From contig CAXAMN010021773.1 of assembly GCA_963970005.1 (NCBI GenBank), positions 699,193 through 763,192 of the forward strand: DNA of 64,000 bases, in the 5' to 3' direction. Shown here one piece after another: positions 12,513 through 25,100 of this stretch; position 1 is the first letter of the stretch, and each line of letters begins with the position of its first letter. The stretch is from Durusdinium trenchii (lineage: Eukaryota > Sar > Dinophyceae > Suessiales > Symbiodiniaceae). The notes under the pieces are model-generated. The model had not been told where the DNA came from, did no database searches, and was given only the letters and a program-made list of their open reading frames with translations. The position numbers were made by a program, and so were the translations under genes.

Positions 12513-15014
12513 GGAGGTTCCGCGCCCCGCCCCATAGAGGTGCGCACAGCGCCGCAGCAGCTGTCGAACCGCCGCCCGCGGAAACGCGGCGGGAAACGCG
12601 CCGCCGTGCGGCGTGAGCGAGAGCCAGAGGTGTGAGCGAGTTTGCTGCAGGAAGCGGAGCAAGGAGGAGCTCAGAGGCAATGAGGTTGGAAGAGAACGGT
12701 CCAGGTTGATCTTCACCAGACTGACCTGACCAGACTGGGCTCCCAGCAGAATTTCAAGCTCTCAAAGGGATCTGTGATGAACCCTTTCAACCGCAGGCTT
12801 CGTGTAGCAAACTGCTTATAAGATCTATGCCCAGTACCTGTCAACCCCACAACTTGGAGTAAAAACGCGCACACACTCAGATCCATGCCCAAGAGCTTTA
12901 TCAGTTTGGAAGTTCCCGAGAGCTAGTTGCTGATTACATTAGACCTTGACTTGGCGAAGAGTCCGCAAATTTATATGGTTCGCAACAAGTGCATTTGCCC
13001 GTTACTGCAGTAGCACTTTACGAGAAAAGGAGGGTAACAGCTTGGGAACATCACAAACGAAAAAGAATGATATGGTCACCAGCTGCGACTTATTATACAC
13101 CCAGGTGCCCCACGGGCATTGCAGGTACGTTTACCTGATCATCCAGGGTGGAGCTTCGTTGGCAAAGGCCACGACTGGAGATCATTGGAGATCCCTCTGC
13201 CCCCTGCGAGTCTGTACCAGCTTGGTTTGAATTATTTAAGGGTGGAATGATTCACAGTGTGTTTTACTTAGACGATGTGGAGCTCCTTTTGAACAGGAGG
13301 TGACACACACACACACACCCCTGATCAAAGCTGTCGAAGATCAGCTTCCCAAGCTCTTCCCCAAAATTTGGAACTGTCACCCACCAGGCAAGATCAACCT
13401 CTTCCAGATCCATCCAAGTGCCACCATCTTCCACCTGCCCCGCGCCTCTTCCAACTCAATCGCTTGCATTCGTAAGCTGGAGATCGACACCACCTCTCCT
13501 CCCCTTTGCCCGTGTCGCACCGCGGCGGCCGGCGCGTGCTCATCGTCTCCCAGGGCTGCCCGGAGCGCGACCACGTGAACGTCGGGGCCATTCGCCGCGA
13601 TGTTGCGACAAAGCCTCCGGGAGGGCGGTGCGTTACCGCGGAGCGTGGTGCGGGGGGGAATGATGGGAATGCGAACCAGTGGCCATGGGGGGGTTGTAAT
13701 AGATGGTGTGATATGAAACCAAGGGTTCAGAACACATGGGTTGGTAAGCTGTAACACCCTGTATGGGGTTTGGTGGGATGGAGCTGAACAAACGATATCA
13801 ATAACGAGCGTGGTGCTTCTTCAAAGCTGCTGCATGCTGCCGTTGCTGGCTTCATGCAAATATCTTGCCAAGAATCCTCCATCACTATGTGAGCAAGTTT
13901 TTTTGAATATAGACACTATTATCATTGAAGGATGCCTACGGCAAAGTCTACGATCCGCCTACGTTTCCACAGTGTGAGCCTACGACACACATACACCTTT
14001 GCCTATGGAGAAACCTACGAACGTGAGGTTTCGTTTCAATGTTGTGTGTTTCGCCTACGCTACCCTTGGGGAATTGGTTTTGAACTTTTATGGGATTTGG
14101 GCAAGCAAACAAGCAAACAGCATGATAGCAAACTGTTCAACGTTCGGTTGAGGAGGAGCTCTCGTCCTCCTCCGAAAACGCTGTTCAACGTCGGACGGTT
14201 TCGGCATGCCACCGTTCAAAGACCACTGGCTCGCTCTCCAATGCCACCACCCGCACGTGGGGAAGACCACCACCGAGCGCTCGAGCGAGCCATAAGGCGC
14301 TGGCGCCCTCTCCGGCGCCCACGTCCAGCACCACCGCTGGTTTGGCGGCAAGCAGTGAGGCCACGGCTGTGTAGATGGCAGCTGAGTCGTGGGCGAAGCG
14401 GGTCCTGAGTGCGGAGATCAAACATGTTGGGCTGGGGAACTGCAGCTGAGAGCCATGGCAGCTGAGAATTCTGCCATCCTCGCGTCGCACCCTGGCATCC
14501 TGACTTGGACTCCCAAAGCAAGCTTCTGCATTGATCAACCATGGGTGACCAGCCAAATGTTCAGGGTGCAACTCCACAAATGCATGAGACCTCGTCATGC
14601 AATTGTTTTAAAGTCTCAGCCAGGAAGGGGAAGGACAACAAACACTGTGGCTCAACCATGTCGGGTCCTCAACAAGCTGCAAGGTCATCTGCAGTCTAAA
14701 CCAAGTTGCTCAATGCCCCAAACGTCACGCATTTTGAAACACCTGCTTCTTTACCTTCCTTTGACCCCACACCCTCATTTTTTGAGGGTGTTTCCCCCCT
14801 ACTAGCGATGGCTTCCAACCTACTATAGCGATAGCCTCCAACCTGCTAGCGATGGCCTCCAACTCCAAACAAATAGAGCGGTTCGTCTCATGCGTCTTCG
14901 ACGCCTCCAGAAGTCCTCCTCCGGACCCGCGGCGGCTCGCGCCCAGCGCACGGCCACGTTCGCCGGACCCCGCGCGAGGTGGCTCTCGCGCTCGGGGAGG
15001 TAGGAGTAGTGACA
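12513..15014 (-). CDS. FkbM-like SAM-dependent methyltransferase (partial)
   Basis: Minus-strand exons 15014-14905, 14404-14213, 13614-13494 and 12644-12513. Exon 2 encodes the SAM-binding motif I, VVLDVGAGEGASALWLAR, followed by the beta-2 strand VRVVALESEP. The phase-2 junction then gives FERLCRNIAANGPDVHVVAL and RAALGDDEH, the L..N...N and A-L-G-D pattern of the FkbM/Methyltransf_21 group. The last exon contains SHLWLSLTPHGG, like the WLSLH block near the end of that family. Family members usually O-methylate sugar hydroxyls. Donors are GC at 14905 and GT at 14213, 13494 and 12513; all acceptors are AG. The exon expected to carry the K-D-EG-E block between 13494 and 12644 was not found, so the model is incomplete. 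The first visible exon (HYSYLPERESHLARGP) is joined by phase only. Another Rossmann methyltransferase family remains possible. Confidence 0.62.
13301..13318. repeat. AC microsatellite
   Basis: Nine AC units within the presumed intron between the third and fourth methyltransferase exons. Confidence 0.9.
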
Positions 15015-15930
15015 CTGCGCTGGGCGGACGTTGATGGGCCTGGGTGAGTGAGTGGATGGGGAGGATCAGAAAACCGGGAGCCGTTTGGACGGAAGCCATT
15101 GACCGCGGCCTGGGTGGTTGGTAGCTAGGGAGATCGTCCTTTAGGATGAGCCTCAACTTCGAGGGGGGTCCTAAGGGTCCTATAGTGAGAACATGTGTTG
15201 AATTGGGGCCCCTGGATCAAAAGGTGATGATTCAATTTGACCCGGACGCATAGTGCGCACCCCTACCCGAACAAAATCAAATGTAATGAGACTTTTCTTA
15301 AGAACTTGAACAGTCACTCGACAAAAAGCCTGCTCCTCCCGGTATCGAACACTGCCGTTCCACATCCACCACTGAAAAAAACCAAACTCATCCCAGGGCG
15401 CGCGTGGGGGGTTCCCCCCCCGCTTCGCTCGTCCAGCTGCTCCGCGGAGAAGCGTCGGCAAAAGCCCAAGTACTTCACGCGCGGTGGAAAGGCGAAAGTC
15501 TGGTTGCTGGCACGTTTGAACTGACCAGATTGGCTCTCCTAAGCGCGGTTGAGAGGTCTGGCTGCCAAATGGAGAGGTCTGGCACGTCTGCCTTCAGACC
15601 GAATCTGGATCGATCTGGAAGGGGTTGGGACGATGCGCAGCGCGCGCAGCGCTGGGCTTTTGCACGGACTTTGGGGACACCAAAGTCGCCAGGTTCTATA
15701 CCTGGACCCTCCTGTCGGGGTGTCCTGGCTGGACTACCCCACCCTACCGGCCTAGGCTTCCATGGGCACCCCTTGGAGGGTACTGGTGTGGGAGATCATT
15801 TTGCATCGAGGTTTTGTCTTGCGCGATTTTTTGTGCATCGCAAATAATGAGGCTTATTATCCAAATGGGGAGGGTTTACTAATCAAGCGTCTACATTCTA
15901 CATTATAGGGTGAATTTTTTGACATGTTGG
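15015..15930. other. Intergenic stretch with a possible exon and a family C fragment
   Basis: Lies between the end of the glycosyltransferase-like gene at 15931 and the first seen methyltransferase exon. On the minus strand, about 15500-15415 is open and protein-like (KYLGFCRRFSAEQLDERSGG) and could be a further 5' exon of the methyltransferase gene; it has no motif support. A solo family C end (AATCAAGCGTCTACATT) is at about 15882-15898. Confidence 0.4.
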
Positions 15931-18900
15931 TCAACTCATCGTCCTTTCCACCATCACCGGCGGAGGCTCTGAGTCAATGATCTGCTTGCCTCTGCGAGCG
16001 TAGCCCTCGGCGTGTGACCACCAGCCAAAGGTGTGGCCCTTCCCGCGGTGTTTCCGAGCATACTCAACATCCGGCAGGAGCCACTTGCTGTTCTCGTACC
16101 AGGGGAGGTGCCGAACCTGAAGTGGTGCAGGTTCGGCCCGGCCTTGTGAACGACGGGCATATTTGAGGACCCCAATTAAGATAAGAAGATACACATCATA
16201 CCGGCCACAATACCAACCACCCAAACGCATTCCGCAAAAAACACAGCAAGACCCACCATGGCAGTTTCACAGTCAGCGATAATACCATGCTTTTATCCAT
16301 ATCTTAACACCATTTGCTCTGGGCCCATTGCCGGACCCGCCGAACTGGGCCACGGGCCGTTTCGCACGCGTAACCCGGTTCCCCCGGGTGTGGTCGCCCG
16401 CCACGGCACCGTATAGGGTCCGGCCACACGCACGTTGGCGGAGGGCTTGAGCATGGCGAGGCGGCTCTTGGAGATCTTGGTGAGTGCCATGGTGGTGTCG
16501 ATGGGCGCCCAAAAGACATGTTTCTCTCCTGCCGACGGGGAGAGAAGAGCGCTCGCTTTGTGGCTGGGAGCGCTAAGAAGAAGCTGCCGGCAGACCTTTT
16601 GGGCGGCGCAGTGAGGCCGCCAAGCTTCTGGAACATGTTTTACGGCGATGTTTTGGGGATGGCACAGTGTTACTTCTATATGTCTTCAAGGTGAATCAAG
16701 GTGATATAATTTGTTCAAAGCTTTGAGAATGTGCGGGGGGCTCCTTTGGAGTTGACATGTTGCATCATGCTTCATTTCACCGGAAGCTGCTTCGCACGGC
16801 TAGAGCCTACCTATTTCATGGCAAGTCAACTTGCATTCAGTGGTCTCGCGCGAGAAAGCAAAGGGTCAAAAGCTGAAAGAGTGAAATCATCGGTTCTGTG
16901 GGATTTGTCAAATGGGTTTGGGAGGCATTGCATCTGGGAGGAACACATGTGCAAACATAGTTCGGATTGGCACGTGCTCCGTTCAGCACACGCATGTTGA
17001 AATCTACCCAGAAGATCCGAGAACATGCGGCCGTATGATTCATTTAACACCAAACATTCGTACCTCAGTTGACAGGTCCCCCCAGGTTCCCTGGTCCTTC
17101 TTGCTGATAGTCCGTCTATAAAACATCCTCTTACAGTATAATACTCATAATATAGTATCACAAATAATTGTACTTTTACCCATGTAGTATCACTTGTAGA
17201 TATAGTATATAATCATAAAACGTTACCATGTAGCATCATATCCAAGACAGGGCTTCAGTCTCAAGACTCCCTTCAAGTCAAGTCTCTCCCTCGGCGCTTC
17301 AGCGAGCGTCGACCGGATCGGTCTCCTGGAGCCAATCGATCTTCCCGCCAAAAGTCGCACTCCTCGGGCGGTGGAGCCAAGACGGAGCGAGCGTTTGAGC
17401 ACATGTCGATCCCTTTGTGCGCACATTTGTGGGGCAATCACGTCCTTGGTCCTTGTTATGGTCTTAGTTTGTGGTTCAATGTTGTTTTCTGCTTTTAGTC
17501 GATGTTGTTTTCTTTTCTGTTTTTCTGTCTTTCATGTTTGTGTTCTCTTATTTTTTCTTCTCTCTCTCTCTCTCTCCATCGCTCATTTTTGTAGATCTAT
17601 AGAAGGGACTTCGATGAACACTCGCTGAGATCGATTCATTTTCACCTGCGGTTTTTCGATCATGCACAGGACCCCACCCTCCATGCCCGGTTCCAGGACA
17701 TAGACACTCTGCGACAAAGATGAGAAACTAGGAAACGTAAACAAAGAACGTCATTTACACAAAAACATCTGCAACAGTTCCAACGAAAACATCCCAAGGC
17801 TCATGTTGCCAAACCTGTTTCCGCGCAGCATAATGCTCTGGTAGATCATCCAACCTCAAGGCCGCGCCAACCTGGCCGTGCCGTCCGGCCTTTCGTCAGT
17901 GGATCTCTACACTTCTTCAGTGGAACCAACGCTGACCGGTGAAAATACACACACACACACGACACAAATTCGCAAATCAGTCCCATGCAAGGCCCATGCT
18001 GCAAGCTCCAAACCAAAAGAAACGGAACTCCAAATCAGAAATGGAAAAGGGAACCAACAAGCACAATCCTACCAATCACTCTTCTTCTGCCTCCCTGCGA
18101 CATGCCAAGATAACAAACAGTATCAAAAAAGGCCTCCCTCCCTCCCTCCCTCCCTACCTGCACCACCTACACTACGCACAAAAAACAAAAAAAAACGCGC
18201 CTTATTGGCCTGGTGTCGGTCCATGATCTCCCAGAAATGCTGAAGCCAGTTGGCCGGCACGCCATCGTCGAAGACGGTGTCCGGGTCGGCCAACACGTAG
18301 CGACCACCGAACCGGTCCTGGCGACGTTGGAGCGCCGAACATCGAGGGACGCATGGTGACAAAAAGGTGAGAAGTGAGAATCAAAGGATGACCAGTCAGT
18401 GCCTGGACCTGTCTTCATAGGTGTTTCCTGGTGGCAAGTGCCCAAATAGGTTCACCACCTGTGGGAGTTGGTCTCCAAACAGCCTGGAGGGTCCTGGTGT
18501 GAGATGCATGCTTTTGATGCGTGCTGGATCCATGCGGCAGCAAAGTCCCTCCACGTGGATGTAAGGCGTTTGACGCCCAGTTGGATGCTAGCTGTTTATT
18601 TTAATTTTGAGGACGAACCAGGCGAAAACAACGGATCGAATCGAAAGATTTATAAAAGAATTCTGTCACTGCAAAGGAGGGGTTCTTCAGTCTTGTCGGC
18701 TTGGCGGTTTCAGAGCATCGATTCACCTCTTTCAAGACGAGGATCAATGTACTCCTTCATGTGCGTGTTCTGATTCCACCTCATTCTCCACAGCAAGTGA
18801 CTGATCTCGTTGCCCAAGTTCGAGGGAAGTCGAACCACCCAAAGGAGCTTCTCCTGCGCAAAGTAATGCTGACTCATCTGACTGTATATTGCATCACCAT

Positions 18901-19687
18901 GCATCACCAATGCATAACCGTGTTTCTAAGGCCCGGCGCGGGCGCCCTGAAGCCGCGCCTGGTAGTAGTTCAACAAGGGCTTGTAGGTGGAATTGTTGTC
19001 CAAGGCAATGAGGTGATAGTACCCTAAGGAGTGCAGCTGCGAAACCAACATCTGCCTCAGTCGCCGTTCGAAGCAAAGACAGCTATGCTGTCGACGGCTG
19101 GTCGACAGCGATATGGCTAGCTCGCAAAAAGACAGGGGTGATACATCCTTCCTAAGGGACACACTGGACAGGACGTTCTAGTTGACCAGTCTGTTCCAGC
19201 CCATTCATTCCTGTTGTTCCTTTCGGAATGGCTATTAAAGGAGTGAGCCGCTCTTGACAGTACTATACTTTACGCCATATCCACAGGGCAGCATTCCTTC
19301 CTGCCATCAGCATGTAGAAGGCCAAGCCGGCGATATTTCGCAAGTGATTGGTTGATGGATGGTGGATGCAGAAAACCCGAAAATCCAAAATCCTCTCATT
19401 TGGGTTTAAAAACTCCAATGTAAACCTTCAATATCCCAACGCCACCAGTCTACCTGAGGATGTTCCCGTTGTCTGTGAGTGGTAGGTGTCTGTGTTCGAA
19501 CGCACGATGCTTCTACCTATCAATAGGTACACATTCCCAGTTCTCTCCCAGTTCGCCGCGCTGCAGGTACACCAGCCGATCGCGACAAATGATGAAGATC
19601 GGAACCTTCCAGAAGCGCTCTGCCTTCTCCACTTGTCGTTGGATCTGCTCATCCGGCAGCACCACCCGCAGGCGCAGGTACCATGGC
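15931..19687 (-). CDS. Glycosyltransferase-like protein, GT-A type
   Basis: Seven minus-strand exons: 19687-19562, 19055-18959, 18853 to about 18788, 18317-18201, 17871-17781, 16528-16410 and 16116-15931, ending at a TGA stop. Five of the six junctions have compatible phase; the donor after about 18788 was not fixed. Motifs appear in the order of a bacterial family annotated as glycosyltransferase family 2: VPIFIICRDRLVYL; LDNNSTYKPLLNYY; VVRLPSNLGN; RYVLADPDTVFDD, whose DPD fits a metal/nucleotide-sugar site; VGAALRLDDLPEHY; FWAPIDTTMAL; and VRVAGPYT joined to VRHLPWYEN. Donors are GC at 19562, 18959 and 18201, probably GA at 17781, and GT at 16410. The expected enzyme transfers a sugar from a nucleotide sugar. 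A short exon at 20024-19962 (AG acceptor, GTGAGG donor) may belong upstream. The start codon was not identified. Confidence 0.8.
17559..17577. repeat. CT microsatellite
   Basis: Short CT run in the intron between the fifth and sixth glycosyltransferase exons. Confidence 0.8.
18385..18500. repeat. Dispersed repeat family F copy
   Basis: Contains CTGGACCTGTCTTCATAGGT, TTTCCTGGTGGCAAGTGCCC and TTCACCACCTGTGGGAG, matching parts of the copies at 3755-3860 and 5490-5600. It ends near GTCTCCAAACAGCCTGGAGG, which recurs at about 35303-35325. Confidence 0.5.
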
Positions 19688-19720
19688 CTCCGGGTCCACG
19701 GGCTCCAACGGTCCACTGTT

Positions 19721-19830
19721 CCCTAGGGATCCAGTCGTACCTTCTCAGGTGTGGTGATGTGTGAAGAAACCACGGGTTATGTAGGTGCCAGGAGGGTCCA
19801 ACCTTCGAAGGTACGACTGGATCTTTAGGG
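19721..19830. repeat. Inverted-repeat element, family B copy
   Basis: Left end CCCTAGGGATCCAGTCGTAC then CTTCTCAG; right end CTTCGAAGGTACGACTGGAT then CTTTAGGG. It lies directly upstream of the first firm glycosyltransferase exon. Confidence 0.7.
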
Positions 19831-19961
19831 CTTCAGAACTGTCACTTAGATGGACACTATGATGGACTTAACATGACAAATGAAACATATAGGTTCCTTC
19901 CGACCTCTTTCGACACTTCGAAGTCTCGCATACAATTCCGACCTCTTCCGATCTACCTCAC

Positions 19962-20024
19962 CGGGGGCGTATCGCTCCCTCGCTGCCGTGCGGTGCTCCG
20001 CGGCCGGCCGGCGCCCCCGGCAGC
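19962..20024 (-). CDS. Possible 5' exon of the glycosyltransferase-like gene
   Basis: A 63-nt minus-strand segment with a pyrimidine-rich AG acceptor (CTACCTCTCCAG) and a canonical GTGAGG donor, phase 0 at both ends. It encodes a Gly/Ala/Arg-rich peptide starting AAGGAGRPRSTARQRG. No homology can be claimed. It is assigned upstream only by position, strand and splice sites. Confidence 0.4.
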
Positions 20025-22118
20025 CTGGAGAGGTAGTGCACCAAGTTTTGTGCTGAGCTGAAAGGAGACCAAAGCCAGATCAGCAGGATCTGCTTGGGAA
20101 GGAACGAGCTAAGGATCTGCCCAAGTTCCGGCATGAGCAAAGGAGGAACCCAAACCTTTGCCGCGAGGGTCGCACCATCTTTGGTGCTCAGCTAAGTTCT
20201 CAACCATGTTTGAAGTTGGTCTCAGGTCCAGTTGTGAACATTCCATTTTTTGGTGTCAAACCTTTTGAGCACAACGTCAACAACATCATCCACGTGTGGA
20301 AAACATCAACAGCTGGATCCGCTCTCCACTTCTTATCTTGACAAGTGTTACAGTACATACAAAAAAAGAAGTCAGAAAAAACCTGATCTGGAACCTCGTG
20401 TCAAAACACTTCGAAGTCCATGGTTGCGGAAGGCCCCTCAAAAAGCTCCCAGTGTCCTTCTGATGGTTTTGTACTTCATCTTATCTTTGAGCCAATGGCC
20501 TCAAAAGATAGAGCAGTGGAACCCTTATAAGTTATAAGTTATATAGTTATTAAAATTAGGGTATTGTATGGGTATGGTGAAAACCCACTCTTGTATTAGC
20601 ATAGCAACAGCCAAGCCTAAGGAAGTATGACACGTCTCCAATCACGTCGATTCCCGTCTCCCGTCCGCGGGATGGGGATGTGGCCACCTGACTCCCACCT
20701 AAGGGTGACCATGTAGACTCTTGAGACGTAAACCCTCCGCATCAAGAGTCTACAATCCATGGGCTTGGGGTCTTGGGTGGCCGTGGCAAAAGCATTGGTG
20801 CGGTGTGCCAGCCGCCGCGGTGAGCTAACGGACCAAGGACTCTTGGTGGGAAATTGGTTGAGACTGTCGGGTCATCGGTCTGGGGCGGACATTCCAACAC
20901 ACAGAGTGTGGTTGCCGGCTTGGTCTTCTCATGCATATCTTCTCTAAGCATCTCTAAGCGTTGGATGGTTTGGGAAACGCTGGGCTGCCAACGCCCCACT
21001 CGAGGAAGCCGCCCGGGGTATCCCCTTACGCCCCTAACTTACGGTGGTCCATCGAACCGAGGCCTTTCGATCCGTTCCTCGACTCTCGGCGATGTCAATT
21101 GACCTGCTTGCCGGAGGAAAAGGGCACGGGCAAATGATGGATTTCTTCTATAACAACATGTTTCTACCAAAGGAGAGTGATGATTGCAGGCTCCAAGTTG
21201 AGGGCCTGGGTCATTTTGATACCTAATACAGTAATGAGTTGTAAAATCTTGAGCACCCCGTCTCAAGTCTTCTTCTAAGAACAACCATCAGAATCTTGAG
21301 CGCCCATGCGTCGTCGCCGGCAGATGGGCGCAGGCAGATGGGCCGGCAGAGGATCAAGACCCAGCGTAGGAAGTTTGATTTAATCAATGGATTTACTATG
21401 ATGTACTCACAACACTACTCACAACTTATTCAACATCCAGCCCATTTATGGAACCCTACCCCGCAAAGGAACTTCAGCAGGGCAAGCTAGAACTCCACCG
21501 TCCAAGCCTATTTCTGGCACTAACCTCTTCAAAGCTTACACATTCTCACTTCACTCTGGTTGGTTTGCACAAACGCAACCCTTTTAAGACCACGGCGCAC
21601 GTTGCTCTTACGCACCTTTTCTACCAAGCGCCCATCACCGTTTGATGCCCATGAGCGAGGCAATCCTGGGTCCATCAGAGTTAGCTCCCACCCCAAGTGA
21701 ACGTTGACTTGATGACTTCAAGAAGTGAAAGAAGGTTCAAACGTTTTGGGTGAACACTTTATCATTCAGGGCCCCTAAACTGCCACAAAGCAACAGAAAC
21801 GATTCAAGTTCACAACACAACAGGCCAAACGACATACAGTTTTTTGTTTGTTTGCCCAATAGGGCCAAGACTTTCCCGCTGTGGGGACGTCCACAACTCT
21901 GGTGCTTTGCGTGGCAACAGCATCAAAACGCCTGCTAAACGGCTGGGACCCCTCAGCAAAAAGTACAAGCTAAACGCTCTCCAACATATGGATGCATCCT
22001 CAGTTTCAATCCGGCTATCCTCGTTCATCGTCTGAAAAACCACATCCTATGGCCTTCTAATCAAACCATTAAAAAAGAATGCTTCAGCTGCTTGACCTGA
22101 CTTGGTCGTCTCAAATCC
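20025..22118. other. Intergenic stretch, one possible minus exon
   Basis: No gene is supported. On the minus strand about 20985-20890 reads QPSVSQTIQRLEMLREDMHE after a GGCAG acceptor, which is protein-like but isolated. A small hairpin of family C (13-bp perfect arms TGTAGACTCTTGA / TCAAGAGTCTACA) is at 20712-20754. Confidence 0.4.
20712..20754. repeat. Short perfect hairpin, family C
   Basis: 13-bp perfect inverted arms around a 17-nt loop. The arm is the core of the family C ends at 22811-22897 and 43168-43255. Confidence 0.75.
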
Positions 22119-25100
22119 TCAGTAAAACCATCCGATCCCCTTTCCTTCTTCGCCCCATCCACAGGTGGAGTGAGACGCTCCCGTCTCCGACCGGTCCCCG
22201 ACCGGTCCCCCGACCGTGACGAGCGTCATCTTCGCCTTGCGCGCTGCCCGGGCCTGGCCCCGCGCGCGGCCATCGGGCGTGGGCGAGCGGTAGCTGCCGC
22301 TGCTGCGGACGTTGGGGCCGCCTACGGACGAGGCGATGCGGGTGGCAGGCGCACGGCTTGGGAGGAAACTGAAGAAACACTGGAAGGAGCTCTTATATCC
22401 GAAAGCCCGAAAGCAATATAGTTTTCTTCACCAGGCAAGAAAATCTGAACTTATATCTGAAGAAACTCTGGTGAACTGCAATGTGATGATTTTGAATTGC
22501 ATTGTGGGGTGGCCACTTTCCCACTTCCAGTGCACGTGACGATGACCACCATTTCAGTGGTTCAGTGGTTCAGGGCCAAACTCACGAAACACCTCTGCAT
22601 GGAAGAACACAAACAACACACTTACAGTAAATGGTGTGAAAACCTCAAGATTGTTGTAGGATTAATTCCAGCTCCAGTCATCCTGAGCCACCTAGTTCAC
22701 TTTCGGCCAGTAGGGTTGCACTGGGTCCAGATCTGTCTACAGCACTGGTGCTCCGGAAGCTAAATAAGGACTGCAACCAAGCAAGTCGGTGGGCTAGGCC
22801 TTCTTCCCACTAATGTAGACTCTTGATTAATAAACCACCTCAGCTGAAGAGGTCTTTCAACTCACATGAGGGGACTATTAATCAAGAGTCTACATTATCA
22901 GCCATGTGGATGTCTTAAGACATCTTAAGACTAAAAGCAATACTCGGCGGTGTGGAATCCCCAAGTGATTGATTCACCCGCTGAGCAGGCTGGAAGCGTG
23001 ATCATTTGCTGACCCATCTGGTTCTTGAAATGCCATGACACATAGATTATATTTTTACAATATTCTATGATTTCCTATACAGTAGTATGTATTTATCTAT
23101 AATATTTATATATGCATAGTTTTATGTATTGCACAAATCTCTACAACCTACAAACACCTCCACTCCCGGACGTCCCATCCATTCCATCCCACTCCACTCC
23201 ACTCCCCACGTCCCACCGCTCTGCGGCGATCGTTCCCGGCTCCGCCGCCGCTCCCGGCTCCGCCGCCGCTTGCGGCTCCGCGAGCGCGAGGCGGCGGACG
23301 ATCCGCGGGCGTCGATGCGGCCGCTGCCGGCGGCGTGGCGGAGGATCTTGTGCGCCTGGGGGGGGGGAAGTATTCGATACATCACACAGACACGACCTTT
23401 CTGGGACTGGCATATTGACCTACATTAGTTGGGGTGCCAGGGGGGTCATGCCAAACATGGAGTGTTTGGGTCATGTTATAATGAGGTGCTTCAAAAATCG
23501 GCGCTGGAAGAAAAGAGAGGAAAGGCATGCCAAGGATCCAAGGATCGATCCAAGGATCGATGGAGGTGTGCTGTTCCTTTAGTAGTGTGCAAGATCCTGT
23601 TAGTTGGCAAGCATGCGGAGCCCAAAGAAGTTGCTCTGGAAAGAGCAAGCCACGAAAAAAGCAACACCGAACACTTGGATTGCCATCAATTCCACGTTCT
23701 TGGACCCTCCAAACTGACACCGGTTTTGCCGGCAAAGCAGCGCCCCACCTCCACCCCACCGCATGCCAAGCAGCAGCGCCCCAGCCCCACCCAGGCCTCT
23801 TGGAGGAGCTTGTCGCCGCCCATTGCCTCGACGAAGCGCGGATCGGCGTCGCGCAGCCCGGGCGAAGCCCGCGCCAAGGCCAGGGACGGCAGCTCCTCCT
23901 GGCGACTTGCGTAGGTCGACTTCAGTCGCGGGAGAGAGCTGGAAGGAAGGGCGCAGTCAGACCCTTCAAGGGGGGAAACTCCCTTCCATTTATGACTTTG
24001 TTTGATGCCTTAGACATGGTGTTGTACATGTTTTATGCTTTTGCGGTTGTTTCCATGTCATGTCTTTAGGGGTGCTTTCTTTTGTGTTGAGCTTTGGAGC
24101 TAGACCAACCTGGAAAAGGGGACGTTCCCTGCAGTAGACCAGGAGTTGGCTGCCTAGTAGTCCTGGCGTTTGAACTCAAAGGAGCAAGGCTTGGGCCATG
24201 TGAGGGGGCCTGATTCATTGGTGTGCACAATGAGAGAGGGCAGCACACCGTGCAGGTATCTTGAAGGACGAGGGTGTTTTAGTACTCTTTACAGGATGCT
24301 TGGGATGAGCAGCAAAAAGGAAAGGTAGAGAGAGAGAGAGAGAGAAAGAAGTACACTGTACCCTCCCTGACATCATCATGGTTCCGTGGAGAGTGCATGG
24401 CCTCGAGTTCCGGTGACCATGACCTGCAAATACCATGGATCGGTGGTGGCTTTCACTCCACTTCCATGGATTCTTCCGGGGCGTTTCAGCTGACAAAGCC
24501 ATCTTAAACTTGGGATCAACTGATGGCTCTGATGCTCTGGCAGTGCCAGAACATACTATAGATGATTCATTATGATGTAGGTTGATTACCCCCTCAGATT
24601 CCCTCAGAACTCTTGGCTCGAAAGACTCCATTTCAACAGCTTTCATGTGGTACGTCGTTACAATTCGTTACAGTACCAGGGACCTGACTGCAGGAATCCT
24701 CGGAAAAATGGGGCGACCTGCCCACAGATCCGCGAACACCACGAGTAAACCAAATCGTTCGGCGTCGTCCGCAGCGCGCGCAGCGCGCAACGGATCTGCT
24801 TTTGACCCACCTTCCGCGACACCAGCTTGTTCGCCAGTTGCTTCTTGGCACTTGCAGCCTCTGCAGTTGCAGGGCTCGTGGCGAGAAACATTGTGACATC
24901 CTCCATCCCAACTTCTGCTAAATTAAGGCTCCTGGTGTGGACTCATAGCAAGCTGGGAGGTGCTAGTTGCAGTTTGCCTGGCAAATAGGATAGAGAAGTG
25001 TGTCCTCTTTCATCGTGTGAAGAAAAACATCATTGGGTTCTACTGCCCACGCAGTTCTGTTGAGCCACATCCATAAAACCAAGCTAATTACACTCCCACT

